From UBA4644 sp964541085 (lineage in GTDB: Bacteria; Bacillota; Clostridia; Oscillospirales; Butyricicoccaceae): a stretch of 47,372 nucleotides of DNA. Positions 1 to 9,000 of this stretch are shown piece after piece (positions within the stretch are counted from its first letter, which is position 1; the number at the start of each line of letters is the position of its first letter). The notes under the pieces were generated by a model. That model made no database searches. It was not told where the DNA came from and saw only the letters and a list, made by a program, of their open reading frames with translations. The position numbers were made by a program, and so were the translations under genes. The stretch is taken from NCBI GenBank assembly GCA_964541085.1, contig CAZIPA010000015.1, forward strand, positions 1 through 47,372, in the 5' to 3' direction.

Positions 1-158
1 CCCCCCTCCTGCACCACCCCTAACGCCCGCTCAGTCGCCGCGGGGCTTCCCTCTGAGAAAGCGGGACGCAGTAAAAGCCCTTTCGTCCTTCGTCTTCTCA
101 TCCCCGCAGGGATATCATCAGCGCAAGCTGATATCATTGCGCCGCCATGATGCGCCCG
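1..158 (+). repeat. Interspersed repeat family A, copy 1 (truncated by window edge)
   Basis: The sequence CCCTCCTGCACCACCCC followed by CGCTCAGTCGCCGCGGGGC recurs at 12615-12655 in the same orientation and at 24460-24512 in the opposite orientation. It is followed by small REP-like cassettes (GATATCATC...GATATCATTGCGCCGCC) with short inverted repeats such as AGCGCAAGCT. The left end lies outside the window. No gene is visible in it. Confidence 0.8.
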
Positions 159-183
159 CTTAAAAAACACGCTCTTCGGCGGG

Positions 184-192
184 TGCTATGAT
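184..192 (+). promoter_or_regulatory. Possible extended -10 promoter for the AAA+ cluster
   Basis: TGCTATGAT is a TGn-extended -10 element about 35 bp upstream of the AAA+ start. No convincing -35 hexamer stands 17 bp before it. A clear ribosome site (AGGAGGAAG, around 214) precedes the ATG at 228. Confidence 0.35.
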
Positions 193-227
193 ATTCCTGT
201 AAAAATGAAAGCAGGAGGAAGCCGAAA

Positions 228-1406
228 ATGAGTGATAACGGAACGAACAGGGAAAAGAACGCGCTGTTGACTGCGGTGGCTCAGATGGACGAGCGTCAGG
301 TTTCTCGGCTGAAGGAGCGGCTGAAAGGGAAAACGCCGGGGGCAAAGAAGCAGCCCGCCGCCGACAAGCGCTGGTTTGACCGCAAAATCAGCGGACTGCC
401 CAGGGATGGAAAGGAGCATTTGCAGGAGCTGCGGGAGCAGATGATGGATCCCGGCCGGGCACACAGTGTGGATCGGAAATGGGTGCGCTATGCGGAAACC
501 TTCCTGAAGATGAAGATGAAGGTTCCGGACTTTTTCCGTGAACCGGTGGATGTCCGGCAGCTGTACCAGCGGCTGGCGCAGTTCTGCCGGGAGAAGGATC
601 TTCCCGAGGAAATCGTGGCGGATATCGTCCCGGAGCTGGTGAACTACATTCATACGGGAAAAATGCGGCCGATCCTGTTTGTGGGCGAAAAGGGCTGCGG
701 AAAAACCACGGCTGTGCGGATGCTGATGCAGGAGGCGCTGCAAATCCCCGTGGAAACGATCCGCATCCCGGCGGTTGCCGGAAGCCATGGCATGACCGGG
801 GACAATGGCACCTATCAGTCCGCGGATGTGGGCAGTCTGGCCAAGGCGCAGCTGCGGAACAACAGTCTGCTGGTGGGTTACATTTTCGACGAGATCGACA
901 AAGTTCCCCAGAACAACCACCGTACCAGCGTGGATGAGGAGCTGCTTTCCATCACCGATGATTCCGTGGACAGTATTGTGGATCAGTATCTGGAGACGAC
1001 GCTGGTGGGGCTGCCCTATTGCCCGAAATTCTTCACCGGCAACGATTTCAGCCGGATCAATCCCATTCTGGCAGACCGGTGCCGGGTGGTGGAATATCCC
1101 TGGGCCACGCCTCCCCGGATCAAATCCATCATGACGAAATATGCAAAGCAGAAGCTCAGCGAAATTACCTACCGTGGGATCGAGTTTGACTATGCGCTGA
1201 TGAATGACAGCATTGACAAGCTGGTAGCCCACAATGTGTCCTCTCTGCGGAAGCATCAGACGCTGATCGAGCTGGTGCTGGATCGGGCGTTTGTGGAATC
1301 CATGAACGCCGGGGGCGCTGCGGTGAAGGTGACGGAGGAAATGTTCCTGGAGGCGGAAAAGAAGGTGGCGGCGGCAGAGCTGCGCCGGGTGGGCTTTGGC
1401 GCATAA
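228..1406 (+). CDS. AAA+ ATPase, MoxR/dynein-like
   Basis: A 392-aa protein with an N-terminal basic, helical region (about 1-145) and an AAA+ core. Walker A is GEKGCGKT at 153-160, Walker B is FDEID with D221/E222, the sensor-1-like Asn is in FFTGND (N272), and a likely arginine finger is R284 in ADRC-R. The family uses ATP hydrolysis to remodel protein partners. The ATG at 228 follows a strong AGGAGG site. It opens a plus-strand cluster with a TPR-like protein, a PP2C-like phosphatase, an unknown protein, a kinase and a second TPR-like protein, suggesting that it remodels or assembles something under phospho-control. The fold assignment is secure from motifs; the substrate is unknown. Confidence 0.85.
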   Translation: MSDNGTNREKNALLTAVAQMDERQVSRLKERLKGKTPGAKKQPAADKRWFDRKISGLPRDGKEHLQELREQMMDPGRAHSVDRKWVRYAETFLKMKMKVPDFFREPVDVRQLYQRLAQFCREKDLPEEIVADIVPELVNYIHTGKMRPILFVGEKGCGKTTAVRMLMQEALQIPVETIRIPAVAGSHGMTGDNGTYQSADVGSLAKAQLRNNSLLVGYIFDEIDKVPQNNHRTSVDEELLSITDDSVDSIVDQYLETTLVGLPYCPKFFTGNDFSRINPILADRCRVVEYPWATPPRIKSIMTKYAKQKLSEITYRGIEFDYALMNDSIDKLVAHNVSSLRKHQTLIELVLDRAFVESMNAGGAAVKVTEEMFLEAEKKVAAAELRRVGFGA

Positions 1407-1529
1407 GCCCGTTGACTCATGGGCTTTCCGGCCCGCACGGAGAAAAACGAAGTCTTAAAAAGTGCAGCTTTCCGGATGTGGTATGCTGTAACCAGATCAA
1501 ACAAAACTAATTTTTTGGAGGTAGTACAA

Positions 1530-2471
1530 ATGGACGAGAATGCGATCAAGGCCCTGCTGGGAAACGAAGACGGCGAGATCACGGAGGAGAAGCTCGATGA
1601 ACTGCTGGAGCTGCTGCAGCTGTTTGAAGGCCCCTCGGCAGGCGGTGACAATGCCGCTGATGACAACAACGACGCTGACGATGATGACGAAATGATGATG
1701 GAGTCGGACACGATGGAAAAGAGCGCCAGCCAGTGGCACAATGATGCGGTGGGCCTGGTGCGCGGCGGCAATTACAGCCGCGCGGTGCAGATGTGCATGA
1801 CCGGCCTGGAGTTCTTCCCCAACGATGTGGATCTGCTGGCCGATACCATCAAGTACAGCAGCGACTGCGGCAAGCAGGAGATCGCGGAGAAATACTATGG
1901 CCGTCTCCTGAAGCTTCCCCGGGGCTCCTGGAACTGGCGTGCCTATATCTTCAGTCTGGACTATCTGAACCTGAACGCCGCAGCCAATGAGGCGGCCTGC
2001 CGCCAGCTGATCGCGGACGGCAAGCGCTATCTGCCCTATGAGGAAAAGCTCTATATGTGCGAAAGCGAGCTGGAAAGCAAGCTGGGCAATCAGGAGCAGA
2101 GCATGGCCATTCTGAAGGAAGCCCTCCAGCGGCTGACCAATGCCCCGCAGTGCGCACTGCGTCTTATGGATATGCAAATGGAGCGTGGCCTGTACCGTCA
2201 GGCCATCGAGACGGCGGACTACGGCATCTCCGCCTCCTGTGAGGTGCAGCCCTCCATCAACATCCCCTATCTGCTGTTCATCCGCACGCTGGCACAGGAT
2301 GCCATTCTGCATCAGCGCAAGGCGGCGAAGGAGACGGTCACGGCGGAGGAGATCGACGCACTGCATACGGTATATGGGACGCTGAAGACGGAGTTCCCGG
2401 AGCTGCTGCGCTTTGCCCGGGTGATTTCCACCCGTCAGAAGTGCCTGAATTTCATGAAGCTCACGGCATAA
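1530..2471 (+). CDS. TPR-like helical repeat protein, acidic N-terminus (paralogue 1)
   Basis: A 313-aa protein. The start is set at 1530 because TTTTTTGGAGGTAG lies just upstream; an upstream in-frame ATG at 1419 lacks a ribosome site. Residues 30-65 are very acidic (runs of D and E with a short Met run). The rest is repeated helical hairpins of TPR type (NYSRAVQMCMTGLEFFPNDV and similar). It is clearly related to the protein at 6971-8017: both carry a hairpin ending in P-N/H-x-D, then a K-hP..W/Y...IF motif. TPR proteins are usually scaffolds, so this is probably a binding partner of the ATPase, phosphatase or kinase. No catalytic motif is visible. Confidence 0.75.
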   Translation: MDENAIKALLGNEDGEITEEKLDELLELLQLFEGPSAGGDNAADDNNDADDDDEMMMESDTMEKSASQWHNDAVGLVRGGNYSRAVQMCMTGLEFFPNDVDLLADTIKYSSDCGKQEIAEKYYGRLLKLPRGSWNWRAYIFSLDYLNLNAAANEAACRQLIADGKRYLPYEEKLYMCESELESKLGNQEQSMAILKEALQRLTNAPQCALRLMDMQMERGLYRQAIETADYGISASCEVQPSINIPYLLFIRTLAQDAILHQRKAAKETVTAEEIDALHTVYGTLKTEFPELLRFARVISTRQKCLNFMKLTA

Positions 2472-2587
2472 GAGGCGGGATGCCTCCTGAAGACCTCTCT
2501 GAAGGGGCAGGCACACGGCCTGACCGGAAAGCGTCTTCAGGGGGCAGCCCCTGCATTTATAACAGGAGAAACGGAGAGAAGAATACA

Positions 2588-3334
2588 ATGACAGAAATCA
2601 TAGAAGAAGCCTGGAGAGCCTACAGCGTGGAGTATTCCCTGTATCAGGAGACCGGTGCGGAGCATCGCAGACAAAACCAGTCCACCCAGGATTGCTGGAA
2701 CTACATCGAAGCAGGGGAGACGGTGATCTGCGGGCTGGCGGACGGGCAGAGCGGCCGTGCCTATAGCAGGGAGGGCGCCGCAGCGGTGCTTTGCTGCCTG
2801 ACCGGTGCGATAAACCGGATGGGAATTGAAGGCCTGCGCGGCTATGCATTTCCGGATGAGCGGCAATACGCCCTGGGAAAGATGGTGCGGCAGGACCTGC
2901 GCAGACTGGTAAAAGCCCACGCCGTCAGCTGGGAAGAGATCGGCTCTACCTTTGCGCTCCTTGCCATAGACACCTGCACCGGAGACTATGCCAGCGTGCA
3001 TCTGGGCGACGGCATTATCATCGGTGTACAGCAGGATCGGAAAATCGTGCATATCAGCAACCCGGAAAAGGGCTTTCTCCCCAACAGCACCTGGCTGTCC
3101 ACTTCGGAGCAGCTGTTCCAGCACATCCGGGTGTCCTTTGGCAATGTGGAAAAGCTGGACAGAATCCTTCTGGCAACCGACGGCGTGGACAGCTTTGCCA
3201 TGGGTGCCGGTCTGACCCTGCCGGCAATGCAGCTGCTGAAGAAGCAGGGGCCGCAGGAGCTGCTGGACTATCTGAAATCCACACAGCCCCGGGACGACGC
3301 AACCCTACTGGATCTGACGATTTACAGGCGATAA
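2588..3334 (+). CDS. PP2C-family protein phosphatase-like protein
   Basis: A 248-aa protein with the ordered PP2C metal-binding signature: D36 (STQD), D52 in GLADG, D141 in HLGDG, D198 in ATDGVDSF and D236/D237 in RDDATLLDL. PP2C enzymes remove phosphate from Ser/Thr using two Mn/Mg ions. The protein is close to minimal catalytic size, with no membrane segment. The start at 2588 was chosen for the AGGAGAAACGGAGAAG leader and homology-like N-terminus; an upstream in-frame ATG at 2441 would overlap the previous gene. With a kinase-like gene two positions downstream it plausibly forms an antagonistic kinase/phosphatase pair. The family is reasonably sure; the substrate is inferred to be a cluster member. 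Confidence 0.8.
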   Translation: MTEIIEEAWRAYSVEYSLYQETGAEHRRQNQSTQDCWNYIEAGETVICGLADGQSGRAYSREGAAAVLCCLTGAINRMGIEGLRGYAFPDERQYALGKMVRQDLRRLVKAHAVSWEEIGSTFALLAIDTCTGDYASVHLGDGIIIGVQQDRKIVHISNPEKGFLPNSTWLSTSEQLFQHIRVSFGNVEKLDRILLATDGVDSFAMGAGLTLPAMQLLKKQGPQELLDYLKSTQPRDDATLLDLTIYRR

Positions 3335-3368
3335 GCCCCGGAAACCCGAAATTTTGCGGCCGGTATCC

Positions 3369-3397
3369 TTGACAAAGCTCAGGTCATCTGATATAAG
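3369..3397 (+). promoter_or_regulatory. Sigma-A-type promoter inside the cluster
   Basis: TTGACA at 3369-3374 and TATAAG at 3392-3397 with exactly 17 bp between them, 25 bp upstream of the next start codon. It would allow the unknown protein, the kinase and the second TPR gene to be expressed separately from the first three genes. Confidence 0.7.
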
Positions 3398-3421
3398 GGA
3401 AGTAAAGAAGGGGGTATTTGT

Positions 3422-5215
3422 ATGAGCACACACGCAGCATGGAACCGGTTTTATCATCTGCTGGATCAGACCGATCAGGAAACGGAGGCCATGTGGGAAA
3501 AGCTGGGAGATTTGTTTGCGAAAACGGATGTTCCCAACTGGACGGAAAAGCTTCAGGAAATTGCCGACGAGTATATGCTGACCAGTCGCTTTGCCATGAT
3601 GCGTCTGTGCAAGGCCCGGCTGGGCGGAAGCCCGGAGGCGGACTGGTTTGAAGCTACGGTCAACGGAAAAACCCATCGTTTTATCGTGACCGATGAACAG
3701 GCAAAGGCCATGAAAAAGAAGGAGCAGGCGCTCTATCAGGAGCTTTTGTTGCAGCAGTGTCAGGCGGCACGGCAGCGCAGCACGGAGCAGGAGCGTCTGG
3801 ATACCCCGGAGCAGCGGAAGGAATATATCGCGGCGCTGGTTGCAAGCCCGCAGGTGAAGGCCCACTGGAACGGAGAGAGCGTGGATGCCGTTGCCGCAGA
3901 GGTGGAAGAAGCCCTTTCCGTGACGGAGAAGGGGAAGGCCTGGCTGAGCGATGTAGAGCTGCTTCAGAAATCCCTGAACGGTAAAAAGCAGGAGATGTCC
4001 CGGGAAGAGGCCTTCCGTCTGGCGCATCTGCTGGATTTCAGCCCGGAGGAAATGGAGTTTTATCTGCTGCGGGTCTTTGAGCATGATGCCTGCCTGCGCC
4101 TGAATACCTCCAACGATCTGATCGAGCTGTATGGACTTCTGATTCACGCAGACTGGCAGAAAGTGGAAATCCTCAAGTGCGTTTATGAAAAATGCACCGC
4201 TGCCATCCCCAAGAAGCCGGTTCAGAACCGGGCGGATGGCCAGACCGGCGGCGCGGGACAGGAGCTCCTGCTCCTGATTCAGCAGTGTGACCCGGAGGAG
4301 CGGGATGCACAGTTTTTGACCCGCATGATTCAGGATGCGCCGGTGCTGGATATTTCTTCTAAAACCGCGCTGACCATCTATCGGAATCTTGCGGCCTTTG
4401 CCTATCGCTGTATCTTCGATGGTTACCAGACGATGCCGGAGGAGAGCGCCGCCGAATGCTTTTTGGATGAGCTCCGAATGAGCGTGCTTGAGCTGAAAGA
4501 GGAAAGCGACGAGACGAGGGCCTATTTTTATGAAAATGGCGTGTTTTCCCCGGAAAAGTGCCGGGAAATTGCCGATGCGCTGATTATCGCCAATCAGACG
4601 ACACGCAGGTTGGGAGAAAGTGACCTGACGAAGGAATTCCGTTATATGCATGTGAAGAGAGCAAAGCCCTCTGGCACCGGCGGAATTGACGGCGGCCAGC
4701 GCACGCAGGAGCAGCTCCAGCAGGGCGAGGTCTATCTGGATCCCCAGCACATTGCGGATGCGTCCCGGAATCAGAAGAAGCTGAATCTCAGCCGCAGCCG
4801 TGTGCAGGATCTGCTGTGGGGAGATTTCAATGGCCGGAAGGAGAGCCTGATCGACAAGGGCGATATGCTGTATCTGCTCTGGCTGGCCACAAAGCTTTAC
4901 TGGGAAGGGGATCTCCGCTGCGAGAATCATTCTGGTGGCTACGAGCCGCAGATGAGTGCAGAGGCGACGGAGGAATGGATTCAGGTCTTTATCACGGCGG
5001 CGGACGAGTGTCTGAACCGGGCGCTGCTGCCGAAGTTTTACCCGCCGCATCTTCTGGAGCAGAGCATGATGATGTCTCTGGGCTATGCCGGCCGGAACCA
5101 GCAGGATCCCAGTGCTGTATATTTTGCTATTTTCGAGGCTGTAAAGGGAAAGAAAAAGAAAAAAGGCGGCAAGACGAAGAAAGCGGCTGCGGAAGAAACG
5201 GCAAAAACCGTGTAA
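3422..5215 (+). CDS. Uncharacterised 597-aa helical protein with Lys-rich tail
   Basis: I do not recognise this protein. It is soluble, mostly alpha-helical by composition, with charged Glu/Gln/Lys-rich segments (about 110-150), a central region containing NTSNDLIELYGLL, a Gly/Ser-rich hinge near 420 (SGTGGIDGG) and a C-terminal tail very rich in lysine (KGKKKKKGGKTKK) that is probably disordered and could bind nucleic acid, acidic protein or membrane lipid. No signal peptide or transmembrane segment is seen. AAGGGGG precedes the ATG. It has its own promoter at 3369 and lies 30 bp upstream of the kinase, so the two are almost certainly cotranscribed; it is the best candidate for a kinase substrate or effector. 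Function unknown. Confidence 0.75.
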   Translation: MSTHAAWNRFYHLLDQTDQETEAMWEKLGDLFAKTDVPNWTEKLQEIADEYMLTSRFAMMRLCKARLGGSPEADWFEATVNGKTHRFIVTDEQAKAMKKKEQALYQELLLQQCQAARQRSTEQERLDTPEQRKEYIAALVASPQVKAHWNGESVDAVAAEVEEALSVTEKGKAWLSDVELLQKSLNGKKQEMSREEAFRLAHLLDFSPEEMEFYLLRVFEHDACLRLNTSNDLIELYGLLIHADWQKVEILKCVYEKCTAAIPKKPVQNRADGQTGGAGQELLLLIQQCDPEERDAQFLTRMIQDAPVLDISSKTALTIYRNLAAFAYRCIFDGYQTMPEESAAECFLDELRMSVLELKEESDETRAYFYENGVFSPEKCREIADALIIANQTTRRLGESDLTKEFRYMHVKRAKPSGTGGIDGGQRTQEQLQQGEVYLDPQHIADASRNQKKLNLSRSRVQDLLWGDFNGRKESLIDKGDMLYLLWLATKLYWEGDLRCENHSGGYEPQMSAEATEEWIQVFITAADECLNRALLPKFYPPHLLEQSMMMSLGYAGRNQQDPSAVYFAIFEAVKGKKKKKGGKTKKAAAEETAKTV

Positions 5216-5245
5216 AACAAGCTGTAACAAAGGGGGAGAGACAGG

Positions 5246-6862
5246 ATGCGGCTGGAGGAAACAGGTCGCAGACCCTTGCCGAAGGGAACCCCGTTATATG
5301 TAAAGAACAAGCGATATATCGTGGACAGGCTCCTTGGTGCCGGAGGCTTTTCTCTGGTGTATGAGGCCCACACGGAGGACTCTGCCGCCGTGTTTGCCAT
5401 CAAGGAGTTTTTTCCGGTGCCGGACAGAAACGGTGCGGCGGTGGCCTTTCGGGATGGAACCTCGGTAAAGGCCGTGCCGGGCCACGAAGGGGAATATGAG
5501 CAGGGGCTTCAGCGATTCCAGAGAGAGGGCCTGATCGGCGGCACGGTTTCGGGCTGGGCATATCAGACCATTGCCTTTCAGGAGGTCTGCGGCGGATATG
5601 CGGTCATGCGCCGTGAAAGTGCGGACATGGTCTCGCTGGCAGGGCTTCTGGAGCGGTGGAAACAGGAAAGCCCGCTGCCCTATACGGGAAATGTGGAGGA
5701 TCGGGATCCGGTATTTGTGGATCTGGTGCGTGTGGGATATGCGCTGCGGGTGGCAGACAGTCTGCTGGCGGTGCTGACAACCATCCATTCGCAGGGATAT
5801 CTGCATCTGGATCTGAGTGAACAGAATGTGATCTGGGCCGGTCTGGATCAGCGCACCGGGCGAAACTGTGCGGCCTTTGTTGCCGATTATGGCAGCGCAA
5901 TGCCGGTTGCGGATGGGGAAGGTGACAGCCCGGAGGCCCTCTGTCTGCCGGAAAATGATTACTTTTCGCCGCCGGAGGTGCTCCAGCAGCGTGTGCCCAC
6001 AAGGGCATCGGATATCTATTCTGCCGGGATGGTTCTGTTTTACCTTTGCTGCGGCCGGTCGGCCCTGCCTTACAGGCCCAGCCATCCGGTGGACTGGTCT
6101 GTGAAACACGCCCTCCGGAAGCTGCGGATCCCGGGCTTTGTGCAGGAGCGTCTGCGCGGCATTCTTTACCGGGCGACAAAGCAGAATCCACGGCAGCGAT
6201 ATCAGACGGCGGCGGAAATGCAGGCGGCGGTGCGCCAGCTCATCAATGATCTGCCGGTGCATCCCATCAATCCGGACAATACAGAGAGCTTTACCCTGTA
6301 TTCCCTGAAATCCATGCTGGAGGGCAGCCGGGATCAGCATTACAACTGGGCGGTGGAGCTTTGTGACCGGCGGCGGAAGGATCGGGCGCTGGCCGGGACG
6401 GAGCTGTATACGGCATTGACCTGGCAGAGCTTTGCGGACGATGCGGATCTTCTGGAGAAGCTTTTTCCGGCGGGAATGTTTCAGGAAATACAGGCGCACT
6501 GGCGCACTGCGGGCCAGCGGGGAAGCGCCGCGGCGGCTTCCATCCTGTCGGGCAATTACGATCAGGCGCTGCGGGAAAGGCTGTGCGGCCTTGTCAGTCG
6601 GGCGGAGATGCGCAGGCTGCTGATCCGCTGCCGGAGTCTGCTGGACAACGAAACGCAGTATGCAGCCGATGTGCGGGTGCTGCTCCAGCTGCTGGGAGAA
6701 GACGGAGACTTTCTGCGGAACTGCCTGACCCATTGCCGGGATCATGAGCATCCCTATGTGGGGCTTGCCCTGCTGGCGCTTTATGCCCTGCTGGGGCCGG
6801 AGGATTTTCAGGCCACACTGGGCTCGCCCCGAACCGCACGGAGCCTGTTCGAGGCCCTCTGA
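5246..6862 (+). CDS. Serine/threonine protein kinase-like protein
   Basis: A 538-aa protein. Residues about 22-330 are a eukaryotic-like kinase domain: glycine loop GAGGFS (31-36), Lys in FAIKE (K53), catalytic loop HLDLSEQN (D189, N194; HLD replaces the usual HRD), DYG at 214-216 in place of DFG, PPE at 242-244 and the SDIYSAG helix (D256). All catalytic residues are present, so activity is plausible. The C-terminal 200 residues are helical and unrecognised, with no transmembrane segment or PASTA repeats, unlike the cell-wall PrkC/Stk1 kinases. The ribosome site is AAGGGGGAGA. It is flanked by the unknown 597-aa protein and a TPR-like protein, with a PP2C-like gene upstream: a cytoplasmic phospho-switch. 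Confidence 0.85.
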   Translation: MRLEETGRRPLPKGTPLYVKNKRYIVDRLLGAGGFSLVYEAHTEDSAAVFAIKEFFPVPDRNGAAVAFRDGTSVKAVPGHEGEYEQGLQRFQREGLIGGTVSGWAYQTIAFQEVCGGYAVMRRESADMVSLAGLLERWKQESPLPYTGNVEDRDPVFVDLVRVGYALRVADSLLAVLTTIHSQGYLHLDLSEQNVIWAGLDQRTGRNCAAFVADYGSAMPVADGEGDSPEALCLPENDYFSPPEVLQQRVPTRASDIYSAGMVLFYLCCGRSALPYRPSHPVDWSVKHALRKLRIPGFVQERLRGILYRATKQNPRQRYQTAAEMQAAVRQLINDLPVHPINPDNTESFTLYSLKSMLEGSRDQHYNWAVELCDRRRKDRALAGTELYTALTWQSFADDADLLEKLFPAGMFQEIQAHWRTAGQRGSAAAASILSGNYDQALRERLCGLVSRAEMRRLLIRCRSLLDNETQYAADVRVLLQLLGEDGDFLRNCLTHCRDHEHPYVGLALLALYALLGPEDFQATLGSPRTARSLFEAL

Positions 6863-6970
6863 CGGGGATGACGGGAGGCGCGCTCTTATTCGAAGCTGTG
6901 AATTGCAGCAATCTGATAACGGGAACAAATCCATACGAGCTGGATGAGAAAACAGGAGGAGGAAACGAGA

Positions 6971-8017
6971 ATGAATGAAGAATTGTTAAAGGCGATCCGG
7001 ATGCGGCAGCTCCTGCAATCGCAGATGGACGAAACTGTGGAAGAAGCGGACGAAGAAGGAAAGGAGGAAGAACTGTACATCTCCTCCTTCAAGGAGGCAT
7101 ATGAGCTGCTGCAGCTGTATAGAACCCCTGCGGGAGCACGCAAGCGGCAGCGGCTGGTGCAGTATGTTACCGATAACAGGCTTCAGGACAACTGTGATCT
7201 GATTCATAACTTTCTGATGGAGCTCTTCCGTGTGGACGATTATCAGCAGGCAATTCCCGTCTGCGATATGGCGCTGGCCTTTGCACCCCACAACCGTGAC
7301 ATTCTGGGCGATGCGATTCATGCCTGCGGTGAGTGCGGCCAATTTCAGGTGGGATTGCAATATCTGGAGATTGCGAAGAAAATCCCGACGGACTACTGGA
7401 GCTGCCGCCTGTTTATCTATGCCATTGATTTCCTGAAAACCATGGTGGAAGCGGAACCGACGGATCGTGGGCTGTTTGAGCAGGCCATGGGGCTTGCCGA
7501 GGAATTTATCCGGGTATTCCCCTTTGATGAGCATGGCTACAACCAGAAGGCCGAGCTGCTGGTTACCATGAACCGGCGGCAGGAGGCCATTCAGGCGCTG
7601 GAGGAAGCGATTTATTCCACCTCTCCGGATCAGAACGACAGAAGAGCATCCCTGATCTGCGCACAATGCTGCGTGACGCTTTTGAACCTGCTGGACGACA
7701 GCAGCGATTATGACCGGATCATTGAGATCGCCGAGACGGGAATGAAGCATACAACGCAGGAGCAGCCGTCGGCAAGTATTGGCTTCTTCATGTACCGCAA
7801 AGCCCTTGCGCTGGACGCCAAGGCCCACTGCGACAACTTCCGGAAGGAAACCGTCAACAGCGCTCTGCGCTTCTATCAGGCAGCCTATGATCTGAATCAG
7901 GGCAGAGGCTATGCCCGCACGATTGAGCAGCGCTATGCGGTGCTTCGTCCCCATGCGGAAAGCTTTACGCCCCTGATGAAGCGCCCCTTCTTTGTGGAGG
8001 AGCAGACAGAAGAATAA
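6971..8017 (+). CDS. TPR-like helical repeat protein (paralogue 2)
   Basis: A 348-aa protein, last gene of the cluster. The start is placed at 6971 because ACAGGAGGAGG sits just before it; an in-frame ATG at 6944 is upstream of that site. The N-terminus is acidic (EEADEEGKEEE), followed by helical hairpins (YQQAIPVCDMALAFAPHNRD, then IAKKIPTDYWSCRLFIYAIDF) that line up with the protein at 1530-2471. The two are diverged duplicates bracketing the phosphatase and kinase. A strong terminator follows at 8035. Probably a protein-interaction scaffold; no enzyme motif is seen. Confidence 0.75.
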   Translation: MNEELLKAIRMRQLLQSQMDETVEEADEEGKEEELYISSFKEAYELLQLYRTPAGARKRQRLVQYVTDNRLQDNCDLIHNFLMELFRVDDYQQAIPVCDMALAFAPHNRDILGDAIHACGECGQFQVGLQYLEIAKKIPTDYWSCRLFIYAIDFLKTMVEAEPTDRGLFEQAMGLAEEFIRVFPFDEHGYNQKAELLVTMNRRQEAIQALEEAIYSTSPDQNDRRASLICAQCCVTLLNLLDDSSDYDRIIEIAETGMKHTTQEQPSASIGFFMYRKALALDAKAHCDNFRKETVNSALRFYQAAYDLNQGRGYARTIEQRYAVLRPHAESFTPLMKRPFFVEEQTEE

Positions 8018-8034
8018 GCGTTCCCTGCCTGGAG

Positions 8035-8060
8035 AGAGCAGCCCAAGGGGCTGCTCTTTT
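8035..8060 (+). terminator. Rho-independent terminator ending the AAA+/kinase cluster
   Basis: AGAGCAGCCC, loop AAG, GGGCTGCTCT, then TTTT: a 10-bp perfect stem with a T tract, 18 bp after the stop codon of the second TPR gene. Confidence 0.9.
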
Positions 8061-8180
8061 CTGTTGCGGCGCCGGCTTCTTAAAACGGCGAAAAGTGCCG
8101 ACACACCCCCCGCAATTCAACATTTTTCTTGATTTCCCGGTGATAAAATGGCGGCAAACAGGGAGAAGGGAGGAAATTAC

Positions 8181-8975
8181 ATGAAATTATGGCGGCAGAG
8201 CCGGGAAGAGGCAGCCCGGGAGTTCCGGCGCATTTCCATCCGGCAGATTCGGAAAAATCCCTACCAGCCCCGCAGGCTCTTTGACGCGGCGGCCCTGCGG
8301 GAGCTGGCGGACAGCATTGCGGCCTATGGGGTCATTACGCCGCTGACGGTGCGCCGGACGGAGGACGGCTTTGAGCTGGTGGCGGGGGAGCGGCGGCTGC
8401 GGGCGGCTTCCATGGCGGGACTGACCACCGTGCCCTGCTACATTGTGGAGGCCAACGACCGCCAGAGCAGTCTCATGGCCCTGCTGGAAAATCTTCAGCG
8501 GGAGGATCTGGACTGCTTTGAAGAGGCTGCGTCCCTGCTGCGGCTGTGTCAGGAGTTCCATATGACGCAAAAGGAGGCTGCGGAGCAGGTGGGCAAGACC
8601 CAGAGTGCTGTGGCAAACAAGCTGCGGCTGCTGAAGCTGGGTGCGGAGGCCACGGCTGAGGTGCGTCAGCAGGGACTTTCGGAGCGTCACGCCCGGGCGC
8701 TGCTGCGTCTGGAGGAAGACCGGCGGGCCTCGGCTGCCCGGCAGATGGGACAAAAGCAGATGACGGTGGCTCAGGCCGAGCAATATGTGGAGCGATTGCT
8801 GCAGGACAGGCCTTCGGCAAAGCGGCAGGTGGTGCTGCGGGACATCCGTCTCTTTGGCAATGCGCTGGAGCGGCATTTGCAGACCCTGCGGGAAGCCGGT
8901 TTCCGTGCCCGCTGCGCCCGCCGCAGGGAAGGGGAGGAGACGGTGTTTGAAGTGCGGATTGCAGGGAAGGAATAG
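8181..8975 (+). CDS. noc: Nucleoid occlusion protein Noc-like (ParB paralogue)
   Basis: A 264-aa ParB/Spo0J superfamily protein. The N-terminal CTP-binding domain has NPYQPRR (26-32), VAGERRLRA (67-75) and ENLQRED (103-109); a helix-turn-helix follows at about 128-150 (TQKEAAEQVGKTQSAVANKL), then a C-terminal dimerisation region. The KTQSxxANKLRLLKL and SERHARALL blocks and the RDIRLF C-terminal segment match Noc rather than Spo0J. Noc proteins bind DNA and CTP and block FtsZ assembly over the nucleoid. The start at 8181 follows GGGAGGAAA. Upstream, ATTTCCCGG (8132-8140) matches half of the known Noc site ATTTCCCGGGAAAT and overlaps a possible extended -10, hinting at autoregulation. It converges on tRNA-Ser/serS/parB/parA. 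Confidence 0.8.
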   Translation: MKLWRQSREEAAREFRRISIRQIRKNPYQPRRLFDAAALRELADSIAAYGVITPLTVRRTEDGFELVAGERRLRAASMAGLTTVPCYIVEANDRQSSLMALLENLQREDLDCFEEAASLLRLCQEFHMTQKEAAEQVGKTQSAVANKLRLLKLGAEATAEVRQQGLSERHARALLRLEEDRRASAARQMGQKQMTVAQAEQYVERLLQDRPSAKRQVVLRDIRLFGNALERHLQTLREAGFRARCARRREGEETVFEVRIAGKE

Positions 8976-9000
8976 CGGAGAATCCCTTGGCTCCCTCGCT

